From Streptomyces sp. IMTB 2501 (GTDB taxonomy: Bacteria; Actinomycetota; Actinomycetes; Streptomycetales; Streptomycetaceae): a stretch of DNA of 64,000 nt. Below, piece after piece: positions 42,680 through 52,285 of this stretch. Below the pieces are notes generated by a model. The model was not told the DNA's origin, made no database searches, and was given only the letters and a program-made list of their open reading frames with translations. The translations under genes were made by a program, and so were the position numbers. The stretch spans positions 124,001 to 188,000 of the forward strand of contig NZ_MQUS01000004.1 in assembly GCF_001953885.1 (NCBI RefSeq). The letters run 5' to 3'. Numbering within the stretch: the first letter of the stretch is position 1; every line of letters starts with the position of its first letter.

Positions 42680-43693
42680 ATGACCGACTCCCGGATCCTC
42701 ACCGTGCGCCCGGAACCCGACGCATACGCCTGGACGTTCGGCGGCGCGCCGCCCATGGCGCGGATCGCGCCCGGCACGGTTCTCGACCTGTTCACGGAGG
42801 ACTGCTTCGCCGGGCGGGTGCGCTCCGAGAAGGACCTCGTCTCCGAGGTCTGCGAGTTCCCGTTCCTCAATCCGCAGACCGGCCCCTTCCATATCGAGGG
42901 CGCCGAGCCCGGCGACACCGTGGCTGTGCACTTCGTGTCGATCGAACCGGCCCGGGACTGGGCGGCGTCGACGACGGTCCCGCTCTTCGGCGCACTCACC
43001 TCCACACACACCACGGCCACGCTGCAGCCCCCGCTGCCGGAGCGTGTCTGGATCTGGCAGCTGGACCGTGCGCGCCACACCGCTCTGTTCCAGGCGCAGG
43101 ACAGTGACATCGAGGTGGAGCTGCCCCTGGACCCCATGCATGGCACGGTCGGCGTGGCCCCCGCCAACCTGGAGGTGCGCTCAGCCCTGGTCCCGGACGC
43201 GCACGGCGGGAACATGGACACGCCCGAGATGCGGGCCGGGGTCACCTGCTACCTGGGGGTCAATGTCGAGGGGGCCCTGCTCAGCCTCGGCGACGGACAC
43301 GCCCGGCAGGGTGAGGGCGAGACCTGCGGCGTGGCCGTGGAGTGCGCGATGAACACCGTGGTGGTCGTGGACCTCCTCAAGGACATCGCCACGCCGTGGC
43401 CCCGGCTGGAGTCGGACACCCACATCATCTCGACGGGTTCGGCCCGTCCCCTGGAGGACGCGTTCCGGATATCGCAGCTCGACCTGGTGCAGTGGCTGGT
43501 GCGGGACTACGGGTTCAGTGCGCCGGACGCGTACCAATTCGCAACCCAGGCGGTCGAGTCACCGTTGGCCAACGTGTGCGACACGAACTACACGTGCGTG
43601 GCCAAGCTCCGCAAGGAGTGGCTGCCGGCCCGCGAGACGTACCGCGGAGTGCATGCGCGGCTGCGGGAGACCGCGCGAGCGCTGCGCGGCTGA
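42680..43693 (+). CDS. Acetamidase/formamidase family protein
   Basis: The 337-residue protein matches the FmdA/AmdA family: PFHIEGAEPGDTVAVHF, LDPMHGTVGVAP, HGGNMDTPEM, GVNVEGALLSLGDGHARQGEGE and a C-terminal VCDTNYTCVAKLRKEW. The histidine and aspartate clusters are the likely metal ligands. The family hydrolyses short-chain amides such as formamide to ammonia and the acid in the cytoplasm. AAGGGACC lies before the ATG at 42680. The neighbouring permease could supply its substrate. Confidence 0.88.
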   Translation: MTDSRILTVRPEPDAYAWTFGGAPPMARIAPGTVLDLFTEDCFAGRVRSEKDLVSEVCEFPFLNPQTGPFHIEGAEPGDTVAVHFVSIEPARDWAASTTVPLFGALTSTHTTATLQPPLPERVWIWQLDRARHTALFQAQDSDIEVELPLDPMHGTVGVAPANLEVRSALVPDAHGGNMDTPEMRAGVTCYLGVNVEGALLSLGDGHARQGEGETCGVAVECAMNTVVVVDLLKDIATPWPRLESDTHIISTGSARPLEDAFRISQLDLVQWLVRDYGFSAPDAYQFATQAVESPLANVCDTNYTCVAKLRKEWLPARETYRGVHARLRETARALRG

Positions 43694-43724
43694 GGCCGGC
43701 CAGGTCCCCGTGGGCGTCGCGGCA

Positions 43725-43930
43725 GGCGGCTCCCGGTAGGCGTCCCCACGGGCGGCTCCCGGCAGCCGTCCCAGTGGGGCACCTCCTGCCTCCGAGTCAC
43801 GTCACCCACACGCCACCACACCCTCACGACGACCGGCACCCTCGCAACTCCTGACGCCCCCACGACTCCCGAAACCGGTCACGACTCCTGAGCCCCCACG
43901 TCCCCTGACACCGCCTCACCCCCACACCCC
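43725..43930. repeat. Short direct repeats in the formamidase-amidase gap
   Basis: A 22-bp sequence beginning GGCGGCTCCCGG occurs at 43725 and 43751 with two mismatches (26-bp period). Further on, a unit of about 18 bp of the form ACTCCTGA-C-CCCCCACG occurs at about 43846 and 43884 with degenerate copies between and after. These are simple degenerate duplications in noncoding DNA. Confidence 0.5.
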
Positions 43931-43945
43931 GAAAGGCACCCGCCG

Positions 43946-44596
43946 ATGGACATGGACCCGGCCGGTCCGGCACAGCCAAGAGAGACGGCACAAGCGGCGA
44001 GCCCGGCGCTGCCGCGTCTGAGCAGGCGCTGGCTGTTGAAGGGGGCGGCGCTCGCCGCCGTTCCCCATGCGCTGCTTCCCGATCCACGAGCCGATGCGCA
44101 GTCCGCGAGCGTCGACTACCCGCCCGCCGAGTGGCAGCCGGCGAGCACCTCCAACTACACGGCGTCCGAGCGCCCCGACAGCTACGAAATCGATCGCGTG
44201 ATCATCCACGTCACGCAGGAGACGTACACCAACGCACTGGCGATTTTCGCCAACCCGCAGAAGCAAGTGTCCGTGCACTATCTGGTCCGCTCGGCGGACG
44301 GGCACGTCGCCCAGTGCGTGCACGAGGCCGACGTCGCGTGGCACGCGGGCAACTGGGACTACAACACCCGCAGCATCGGTATCGAACACGAGGGTTGGGT
44401 GGACCAGCCCGCCTATTTCACCAACGCCCTCTACGAGCAGTCGGCGAAGCTCACGGCGGCGATCTGCACCAAGTACGACATCCCGAAGGACAGGGAGCAC
44501 ATCATCGGCCACTACCAGGTGCCCGGCACCGACCACACCGATCCAGGTCCGAATTGGGACTGGGTGCGGTACATGAGACTGGTCAACTTCGCCTAG
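43946..44596 (+). CDS. Tat-exported N-acetylmuramoyl-L-alanine amidase (Amidase_2)
   Basis: The 216-residue protein begins with a twin-arginine leader, SRRWLLKGAALAAVPHALL, so it should be exported folded. The catalytic domain is of the Amidase_2/PGRP type: IIHVTQ with the first zinc ligand, VSVHYLVRSADGHVAQCV, DVAWHAGN, SIGIEHEG and GHYQVPGTDHTDPGPNWDW with the later ligands. It cuts the amide bond between muramic acid and the stem peptide, for wall turnover or competition. It follows the formamidase gene after 252 bp of short repeats. Confidence 0.88.
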   Translation: MDMDPAGPAQPRETAQAASPALPRLSRRWLLKGAALAAVPHALLPDPRADAQSASVDYPPAEWQPASTSNYTASERPDSYEIDRVIIHVTQETYTNALAIFANPQKQVSVHYLVRSADGHVAQCVHEADVAWHAGNWDYNTRSIGIEHEGWVDQPAYFTNALYEQSAKLTAAICTKYDIPKDREHIIGHYQVPGTDHTDPGPNWDWVRYMRLVNFA

Positions 44597-44606
44597 CCGG
44601 AAGACG

Positions 44607-45962
44607 ATGGGGCGCAGCACCGACATCGCCGTTTCACCGTCCGGGGAGGCCGAGTTGACCGATCCGTGGGTGGCCCTGGAGCCGGGGGCCGACCCCGCCG
44701 AGCGGGTCCGTGTGCTGCGCCGGGCGCACGAGACGTTCACCAGGGTGGGTACGGTGCCGCGCCCGGTGCGGTCGGTGGTGGCGGAGTCGTGGCAGCGCAG
44801 CGCACGAGCCGGTGTCGGGCCGGACGGCACCGCCAGCGTCGAGCTGACCGACAGCGACCTCGGCGCCTACCGGGCGGAGCACCCGCTGGCCAGGGTGATG
44901 CCGCTGTTCCGGGAGTTGATGGGCACGTTCGCCGCCGATGGTGAGCATCTGCTGGCGGTGTGCGACGCGCATGGCAGGCTGCTCTGGGTCGAAGGACACC
45001 GGGCGACCCGGCGCCGGGCGGACGGGATGAACTTCGTGCCGGGGGCGCGCTGGTCGGAGAGCGCGGTCGGCACCAACGCGCCGGGCACCGCGGTCGCCGT
45101 GGACCGGCCGGTGCAGGTGTTCGCCGCGGAGCACTTCATTCGGCGGGTCCAGCCATGGACCTGCGCGGCGGCACCGGTGCACGATCCGCGCACCGGCCGG
45201 GTCCTGGGTGCCGTGGACATCACCGGAGGGGACGGGCTGGCGCATCCGCACAGCCTCGGTTTCGTGCAGGCGGTGGCGCGGGCCGCGGAGGCGCAGCTCG
45301 CATTGCTCGCGCCGCCTCGGACCGCCCCGGACACGCCGCTGCTCGGTGCGCTGGGCCGGGACGAGGCCGAGCTGGTCCTGGGCGGCGGCCGGGTCCGGCT
45401 GAGCCGCCGGCACAGCGAGATCCTCGTCCTGCTCGCCCGGCATCCCGAGGGACTGACCGGAGACGAGCTGCTGTGCGCGCTGTACGCGGACGAGTCGGTG
45501 ACCCCGGTGACCCTGCGTGCCGAACTGGCCCGGCTGCGCCGGGTGTTGGGACCAGGACTGCTCGCCTCGCGGCCGTATCGGCTCACCGCGGCGGTCGAGT
45601 CGGACGTCACCGTGGTGCAGCGACGGCTGCGGGCGGGGGCGGTCACGGCGGCGGCGGAGGCGTACACCGGTCCGCTGCTGCCCGGTTCGCAGGCGCCGGC
45701 GGTCGTACGGCTGCGGGAACTGGTCGCCGACGGGCTGCGGACGGCACTCGTCGCGCACCGTGACCCGGACCTGCTGGCGGACTGGGCGCACGCGCCCTGG
45801 GGCGAGGACGACCTGGAGGTGTGGCGGGCGCTCGCCGCGGTGCGGCCCAGCGCGCCGGTGCGGGCCCGGCTCGCCGCGCTGGAGGCCGAACTGACGGCAC
45901 CGGCCGGCCGGGTACGGGGACGGACCCGCGGCGCAACGTACTTGCAACGTCCGCCCGCCTAG
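44607..45962 (+). CDS. GAF-domain transcriptional regulator with C-terminal winged helix and BTAD-like tail
   Basis: The 451-residue protein has an N-terminal AcoR-like sensor: [19 protein letters not shown], then a GAF domain with [23 protein letters not shown] and [23 protein letters not shown]. There is no AAA+ domain. Instead a winged helix follows ([37 protein letters not shown]) with a helical tail resembling the end of BTAD regulators. It ends 56 bp before the aldehyde dehydrogenase gene and probably activates it in response to an aldehyde, alcohol or related ligand. Confidence 0.8.
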   Translation: MGRSTDIAVSPSGEAELTDPWVALEPGADPAERVRVLRRAHETFTRVGTVPRPVRSVVAESWQRSARAGVGPDGTASVELTDSDLGAYRAEHPLARVMPLFRELMGTFAADGEHLLAVCDAHGRLLWVEGHRATRRRADGMNFVPGARWSESAVGTNAPGTAVAVDRPVQVFAAEHFIRRVQPWTCAAAPVHDPRTGRVLGAVDITGGDGLAHPHSLGFVQAVARAAEAQLALLAPPRTAPDTPLLGALGRDEAELVLGGGRVRLSRRHSEILVLLARHPEGLTGDELLCALYADESVTPVTLRAELARLRRVLGPGLLASRPYRLTAAVESDVTVVQRRLRAGAVTAAAEAYTGPLLPGSQAPAVVRLRELVADGLRTALVAHRDPDLLADWAHAPWGEDDLEVWRALAAVRPSAPVRARLAALEAELTAPAGRVRGRTRGATYLQRPPA

Positions 45963-46018
45963 CCTCGCGCCGACCGCTGCCCAACGGCGGGCAGCGCTGC
46001 ACCGGGAGGCAGACCAGC

Positions 46019-47542
<1,524 letters not shown>

Positions 47543-47553
47543 AGGTACGAGTA

Positions 47554-47591
47554 AAGGCGCCTGAACTGGGCCTTTGCCCGTCAGGCGCCTT
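47554..47591 (+). terminator. Strong hairpin after the aldehyde dehydrogenase gene
   Basis: The arms AAGGCGCCTGA (47554-47564) and TCAGGCGCCTT (47581-47591) pair perfectly over 11 bp, and the 16-nt loop contains an inner GGGC/GCCC stem. It lies 12 bp after the stop codon. No T-run follows, as is common in Streptomyces. It should work in both directions. Confidence 0.8.
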
Positions 47592-47879
47592 CGGCCGCCA
47601 AGTGGGGGGCTCGGCTGGGACTGTCCGGAGGCGGTGCGAGCCACGCCGTGGGCACCGGGCCCTGTCCGGCTCGGGTTCCGGGACCGCGGCCACCTCGTCG
47701 CTCAGCAGCGGCAGCGAGGCCTGTCCCTTCGATGACACCGCGTTCAGACCGCCTTCCGGCCAGGCTTTGCGTCACCGTCGCACCGACCGGATGCTCACCC
47801 GCAGCTCGCGAACGATGACCGCGTTGTCGTCGCCGCACACGAACCTCTCGGCCGCCGCCTCCATCCCCCAACTGGTCAT
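47592..47879 (-). pseudogene. Remnant of an IS630-type transposase gene
   Basis: From an ATG at 47879 the minus strand reads about 36 codons with AAAERFVCGDDNAVIVRELRV and SIRSVRR, the N-terminal helix-turn-helix of IS630-family transposases. A TGA then stands where the family has the tryptophan of RRWRKAW. The frame continues RKAWPEGGLNAVSSKG and ASLPLLSDE and is then lost by a frameshift; GPVPTAW follows in another frame. The catalytic DDE region is absent, so only the 5' part remains and it cannot move. Confidence 0.7.
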
Positions 47880-48319
47880 GACAGGCAGGCCCGCAGTTGA
47901 GTCGTCAGCCCACAGCGACGCCGCGCTTTCAACATCGGTAGCGTCCCGAGTTCAAGCTCAGTAAAGTGCTGCGCTGGCAATCCACTGTCCGCGCCGGAAC
48001 TGCCGTAGTCCCCTGAACGCGCGGAGACGGATGCGCTGACCTGCGGAAGGACGGGTGTGCGAAACCGGTTACATGACTTCGGCAAGAATACCGCCAGAGA
48101 ATCCGAACCGTTCTCACACCGCTTTCTTTCCGGGGTATCGAGCCACGCACACCCACTCAAACCAATACCCCTCATCCTGGTTTGCAGTTCATCAATTTCA
48201 GCCCATGAGTAGGTTGTGAACAAATTGCAATGGGTTGGTGAACCGTCTTGTGCCGCAACGGCATCTGACACGGTGTAAAACAACCAAGCCCGTCGGGGCC
48301 GAACACCAGAGGCACGACA
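47880..48319. promoter_or_regulatory. AT-rich leader and promoter region of the peptide synthetase gene
   Basis: The 440 bp before the synthetase start hold no recognisable gene. The part from about 48050 to 48300 is clearly richer in A and T than the surrounding DNA, as expected for a promoter with regulator sites. An AACCA/TGGTT inverted pair with a 14-bp centre lies near 48157-48180. I cannot define exact -35 and -10 boxes. Confidence 0.45.
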
Positions 48320-51300
48320 TTGTCTTCGCCCGCACTCGATGCGCCTCACTCTCCCCACGAACCACCCGGCGACCGGGCGCTGTTCCGCTCCGGGGCAGCT
48401 GCGTCGCCGCGCACCCTCATCGACGTCCTTCAGTCCACCGCCGCCATACACCCGGACGCGCCCGCCCTGGACACGGGTACCGAGGTGCTGACCTACCGTG
48501 AGCTGTGCGCCGAGGCCGGCCGTCGCGCACAACAGCTCGCCGTACTGGGGATCGGCCCCGGCGACCGGGTGGGAGTCCGGGTTCCGTCGGGTACCGCGGA
48601 GCTGTATCTGTCGATCCTCGCGATCCTGCGCTGCGGAGCGGCCTATGTGCCGGTCGACGCCGACGACCCCGAGGAGCGTGCCGCCACCGTCTTCCGCGAG
48701 GCGGGCGTGTGCCGCGTACTGGGGCCGTATCCGCAGCCGGTGGACCTTTCGCCACCGTGCGGAGCCGCGGTGGACCGCGGTGCGCCCGCTCCCGGCGACG
48801 ACGCGTGGATCATCTTCACGTCCGGTTCGACCGGCGCGCCGAAGGGCGTGGCCGTCACCCATCGCTCCGCGGCCGCCTTCGTCGACGCCGAGGCGGACCT
48901 GTTCCTGCCCGGCCGGCCGCTGGGCCCCGGCGACCGCGTCCTGGCAGGACTGTCCGTCGCCTTCGACGCCTCCTGCGAGGAGATGTGGCTGGCCTGGCGC
49001 TCGGGCGCCTGCCTGGTGCCGGCCGAACGCTCCCTGGTGCGGGCCGGTCACGAGCTCGGCGGCTGGCTCGACGAGCGTGACATCACCGTCGTCTCCACCG
49101 TCCCGACCCTGCTGGCCATGTGGCCCGAAGCGGCGTTGCGCCGGGTCCGGCTGCTCATCCTCGGCGGCGAGGCCTGCCCTCCCGGCCTCGTCGAACGGTT
49201 CGCGAATCCCGAGCGGGAGATGTGGAACACCTACGGCCCCACGGAGACCACCGTCGTGGCCTGTGCCGCCCGGCTGGAGCCCCGGCGTCCCGTCCGTATC
49301 GGACTGCCGCTGACCGGCTGGGAGCTGGCAGTGGTCGACGAGGCCGGGGAACCGGTGGCGTACGGGGAGCAGGGCGAGCTGGTCATCGCCGGCGCCGGAA
49401 CCGCGCGCTACCTCGACCCCGTCAAGGACGCGGAGCGCTTCCGGCCCTGCCCCGCCCTCGACTCACCGCGCGCCTACCGCTCGGGCGATCTGGTGCGCGC
49501 CGACGCCGAGGGACTGGTGTTCCTCGGCCGCGTCGACGACCAGGTCAAGGTCGGCGGACGGCGCATCGAACTCGGCGAGATCGACGCGGCCCTGCTCGCC
49601 CTGCCCGGAGTGCGTGGGGCGGCCGCAGCCGTGCAGTCGACGGCGGCCGGAGCACAGCTGCTGGTGGGCTACGTCGTCCCGGAGCCGGGCTGCGACGGAC
49701 AGGCCGGATTCGAGGCCGACAAGGCCAGGGCACTGCTGAGCGAGCGGCTGCCCGCACCGCTGGTGCCGCTGCTGGCCGAGGTGGCCGACCTGCCCACGCG
49801 TGCCTCGGGGAAGGTCGACCGGAAAGCCCTGCCGTGGCCGGTGCCACTCGCCGACGGCGAGGGTGCCGGTGGTGGCACGGCGCACCAGCTGCACGGAACG
49901 TCCGCGCGGCTGGCGGACGTGTGGGAGCAACTGCTCGGCCTGCGGCCCGGCCCGGACAGCGACTTCGTGGCGCTCGGCGGCACCAGCCTGACCGCGGCCC
50001 GTATGGCGTCGGTGCTGCGCGAGGAGTATCCGGGACTGTCCGTCGCCGACCTCTACCGGCACTCGGTGCTGCAGCGCATGGCCGCCCACCTCGACTCCCT
50101 CGCCGGCACCGCGGAGGCCGTACGGCCCGCCCGGCCGGTACCCCGGCGGACCGCTGTCGTGCAGTTCTTCGTCTCCATGGCCGGCTACGCGATCACCGGG
50201 CTGCGCGGCCTGGTCGGCCTGGCGGCCGCGGACGACGTGCTCGGCTGGGTGGCGCCGCACAGCTGGGCCCCGCACACGTCGTGGTGGCTGGTCCTCGTGG
50301 GCTGGGCGGTGCTGTTCAGCGCACCGATACGCTGCCTGATCGGGGCGGGCCTGGCCCGCGCGCTGGCCGGCTCTATCACTCCGGGCGCCCATCCGCGTGG
50401 CGGAGCGGTCCATCTGCGGCTGTGGAGCGCGGAACGGGCGGTGGCGGCGTTCGGTGTCCCGTCGCTGCTCGGCACCCCGTGGGCCGCGCGGTACGCCCGG
50501 CTCCTGGGCTGCAGAACCGGGCGGGACGTGCGGTTGCACACCATGCCCCCGGTGACGGGCCAGGCCGAGCTGGGCGACGGATGCAGCATCGAGCCCGAGG
50601 CGGACATCGCGGGCTGGTGGCTCGACGGTGACACGCTGCACATCGGCCGGATCTCCATCGGCGCGGGCGCGCGGGTGGGCCACCGCAGCACGCTGCTGCC
50701 GGGGGCGGTCGTGGGGCGCGGTGCGGAGCTGACCGCGGGCAGCTGCCTGGACGCCCGGGTCCCGGACGGTCATGTGTGGACCGGCTCACCGGCCCGGCCG
50801 GCCGAGCCCGCCGAACGCATCGCCGGTGCCGGGTGGCCCGCGCCTCCGCAGGACCGCCGGCGCCGCTGGCACCTGGCCTACGCGCTGTCCCTCACCGTGC
50901 TGCCGCTGCTGTCCCTGGTGGCGGCGGCGCCCGCGCTGTTCGCCACCTGGCTGCTGGTGCGCCACACCGCGACGCTGTCCGGGGCGGCCGTACAACTGCT
51001 CGCCGCCGCACCGGTGTTCGCGTTGACGACCACGGTGTGCGGGATGCTGATCAGCGCGCTCACCGTGCGCCTGCTGAACCGCTCGATCACACCGGGTCTG
51101 CACCGCGCGGACGGCGGGGTGGCCTGGCGCGCGTGGCTGGTCACTCGCATCCTCGACGGCGCCCGGGGAAGCCTGTTCCCCCTGTACGCGAGCCTGGCCA
51201 CGCCGTACTGGCTGCGGCTGCTCGGCGCGCGCGTCGGCCGTGGCACCGAGATCTCGACCGTGCTGCCCCTGCCGTCCCTGCTCCAGGTGGACGACGGGGC

Positions 51301-52285
51301 GTTCCTCGCCGACGACACGCTCGTCGCGCCGTTCGAACTGCGCGGCGGATGGATGCGGTTGGGGCCGGTGCGGATCGGCTCGCGGGCGTTCGTCGGCAAC
51401 TCGGGGATCGTCGGCCCCGGCCGCGACGTCGACGACCACGCCCTGGTGGGAGTCCTCTCCGACGCGCCGGCGCGGAGCGAGCCCGGGATGTCGTGGATCG
51501 GGCGGCCGGCGATGCCGTTGCCCCGGGTGGCCGGGGCCGCCGATCCGGCCCGGACGTTCGCCCCGCCCCGGCGGCTGGTGGCGGCCCGCGCGGCCGTGGA
51601 GTTGTGCCGTCTGCTGCCGGTGGTCATCGGCACGCTGCTGGCCGAGGGTGTGCTGCTCGCCGAGCAGGACGCCCTGGACCTCGGCGGACTGCCGCTGGTC
51701 GCGCTCGTCGGCGCTCCGCTGCTGCTGGCCGCGTCCCTGGTGGCCTGTCTGACCACGACCGGTGCCAAATGGCTGCTCGTGGGCCGATTCCAGCCGGGCG
51801 AGCGTCCGCTGTGGTCGTCGTTCGTGTGGCGCAACGAGCTGTTCGACACGTTCGTGGAGGTGCTGGCCGTGCCGTGGGGGGCGGGAGCGCACCTGGGAAC
51901 GCCCGCACTGAACTGGTGGCTGCGCAGCCTCGGCGCACGCATCGGACGCGGGGTGTGGTGCGAGTCCTACTGGCTGCCGGAGACCGATCTGATCCGCCTG
52001 GACGACGGGGTCAGCGTCAACCGCGGATGCGTGCTGCAGACCCACCTCTTCCACGACCGGATCATGCGGATGGACACCGTGCACCTGGCGGCCGGCGCCT
52101 CCCTGGGCCCGCACAGCATCGCCCTGCCCGGCACCACCATCGGAACCGGCGCGTCGATCGCCGCGTCGTCCCTCGTGATGCGGGGTGAGACGGTCCCCGA
52201 CGGCACCCGCTGGGCCGGCAACCCCATCGCCGGTGTCTCCGCGACCGGCGCCGCCGCGCCGCTCGCCGACGGTGAGGCGGCATGA
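48320..52285 (+). CDS. Pls/PosA-type nonribosomal peptide synthetase (cationic homopoly(amino acid) synthetase)
   Basis: The 1321-residue protein has one adenylation domain, with TSGSTGAPKGVAVTHRS, AFDASCEEMWLAW, NTYGPTETTVV, YRSGDLVRADAEG and the lysine in SGKVDRKALP. A carrier domain follows with the phosphopantetheine site LGGTSL (Ser556). There is no condensation or thioesterase domain. Instead, six membrane segments in three pairs (about 610-680, 850-915 and 1090-1155) alternate with three soluble segments, the first with hexapeptide-like repeats. This order and length match epsilon-poly-L-lysine synthetase. Specificity positions that can be aligned read D-A-E at the start and T-V-V-K at the end, suggesting a basic amino acid. 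Start: a TTG behind AGAGG. Confidence 0.88.
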   Translation: MSSPALDAPHSPHEPPGDRALFRSGAAASPRTLIDVLQSTAAIHPDAPALDTGTEVLTYRELCAEAGRRAQQLAVLGIGPGDRVGVRVPSGTAELYLSILAILRCGAAYVPVDADDPEERAATVFREAGVCRVLGPYPQPVDLSPPCGAAVDRGAPAPGDDAWIIFTSGSTGAPKGVAVTHRSAAAFVDAEADLFLPGRPLGPGDRVLAGLSVAFDASCEEMWLAWRSGACLVPAERSLVRAGHELGGWLDERDITVVSTVPTLLAMWPEAALRRVRLLILGGEACPPGLVERFANPEREMWNTYGPTETTVVACAARLEPRRPVRIGLPLTGWELAVVDEAGEPVAYGEQGELVIAGAGTARYLDPVKDAERFRPCPALDSPRAYRSGDLVRADAEGLVFLGRVDDQVKVGGRRIELGEIDAALLALPGVRGAAAAVQSTAAGAQLLVGYVVPEPGCDGQAGFEADKARALLSERLPAPLVPLLAEVADLPTRASGKVDRKALPWPVPLADGEGAGGGTAHQLHGTSARLADVWEQLLGLRPGPDSDFVALGGTSLTAARMASVLREEYPGLSVADLYRHSVLQRMAAHLDSLAGTAEAVRPARPVPRRTAVVQFFVSMAGYAITGLRGLVGLAAADDVLGWVAPHSWAPHTSWWLVLVGWAVLFSAPIRCLIGAGLARALAGSITPGAHPRGGAVHLRLWSAERAVAAFGVPSLLGTPWAARYARLLGCRTGRDVRLHTMPPVTGQAELGDGCSIEPEADIAGWWLDGDTLHIGRISIGAGARVGHRSTLLPGAVVGRGAELTAGSCLDARVPDGHVWTGSPARPAEPAERIAGAGWPAPPQDRRRRWHLAYALSLTVLPLLSLVAAAPALFATWLLVRHTATLSGAAVQLLAAAPVFALTTTVCGMLISALTVRLLNRSITPGLHRADGGVAWRAWLVTRILDGARGSLFPLYASLATPYWLRLLGARVGRGTEISTVLPLPSLLQVDDGAFLADDTLVAPFELRGGWMRLGPVRIGSRAFVGNSGIVGPGRDVDDHALVGVLSDAPARSEPGMSWIGRPAMPLPRVAGAADPARTFAPPRRLVAARAAVELCRLLPVVIGTLLAEGVLLAEQDALDLGGLPLVALVGAPLLLAASLVACLTTTGAKWLLVGRFQPGERPLWSSFVWRNELFDTFVEVLAVPWGAGAHLGTPALNWWLRSLGARIGRGVWCESYWLPETDLIRLDDGVSVNRGCVLQTHLFHDRIMRMDTVHLAAGASLGPHSIALPGTTIGTGASIAASSLVMRGETVPDGTRWAGNPIAGVSATGAAAPLADGEAA

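Noticed and set aside
47592..47879. An intact insertion sequence upstream of the synthetase
   Set aside because: Only the 5' part of a transposase gene is present, with a stop codon and frameshift, and no paired terminal inverted repeats were found.
47920..48160. A small minus-strand protein beginning MGVRGSIPRKE
   Set aside because: The frame has no ribosome-binding site and its composition is unlike the neighbouring genes. It lies in the AT-rich leader and is probably chance.
47876..49051. A minus-strand open frame across the synthetase start
   Set aside because: It runs through the AT-rich leader and into the conserved adenylation domain of the opposite strand. Its product matches nothing I recognise.
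48320..52285. A larger nonribosomal peptide or siderophore gene cluster
   Set aside because: There is only one A-T unit, no condensation or thioesterase domain, and no tailoring, MbtH or export genes beside it. The Pls-type reading explains the layout better.
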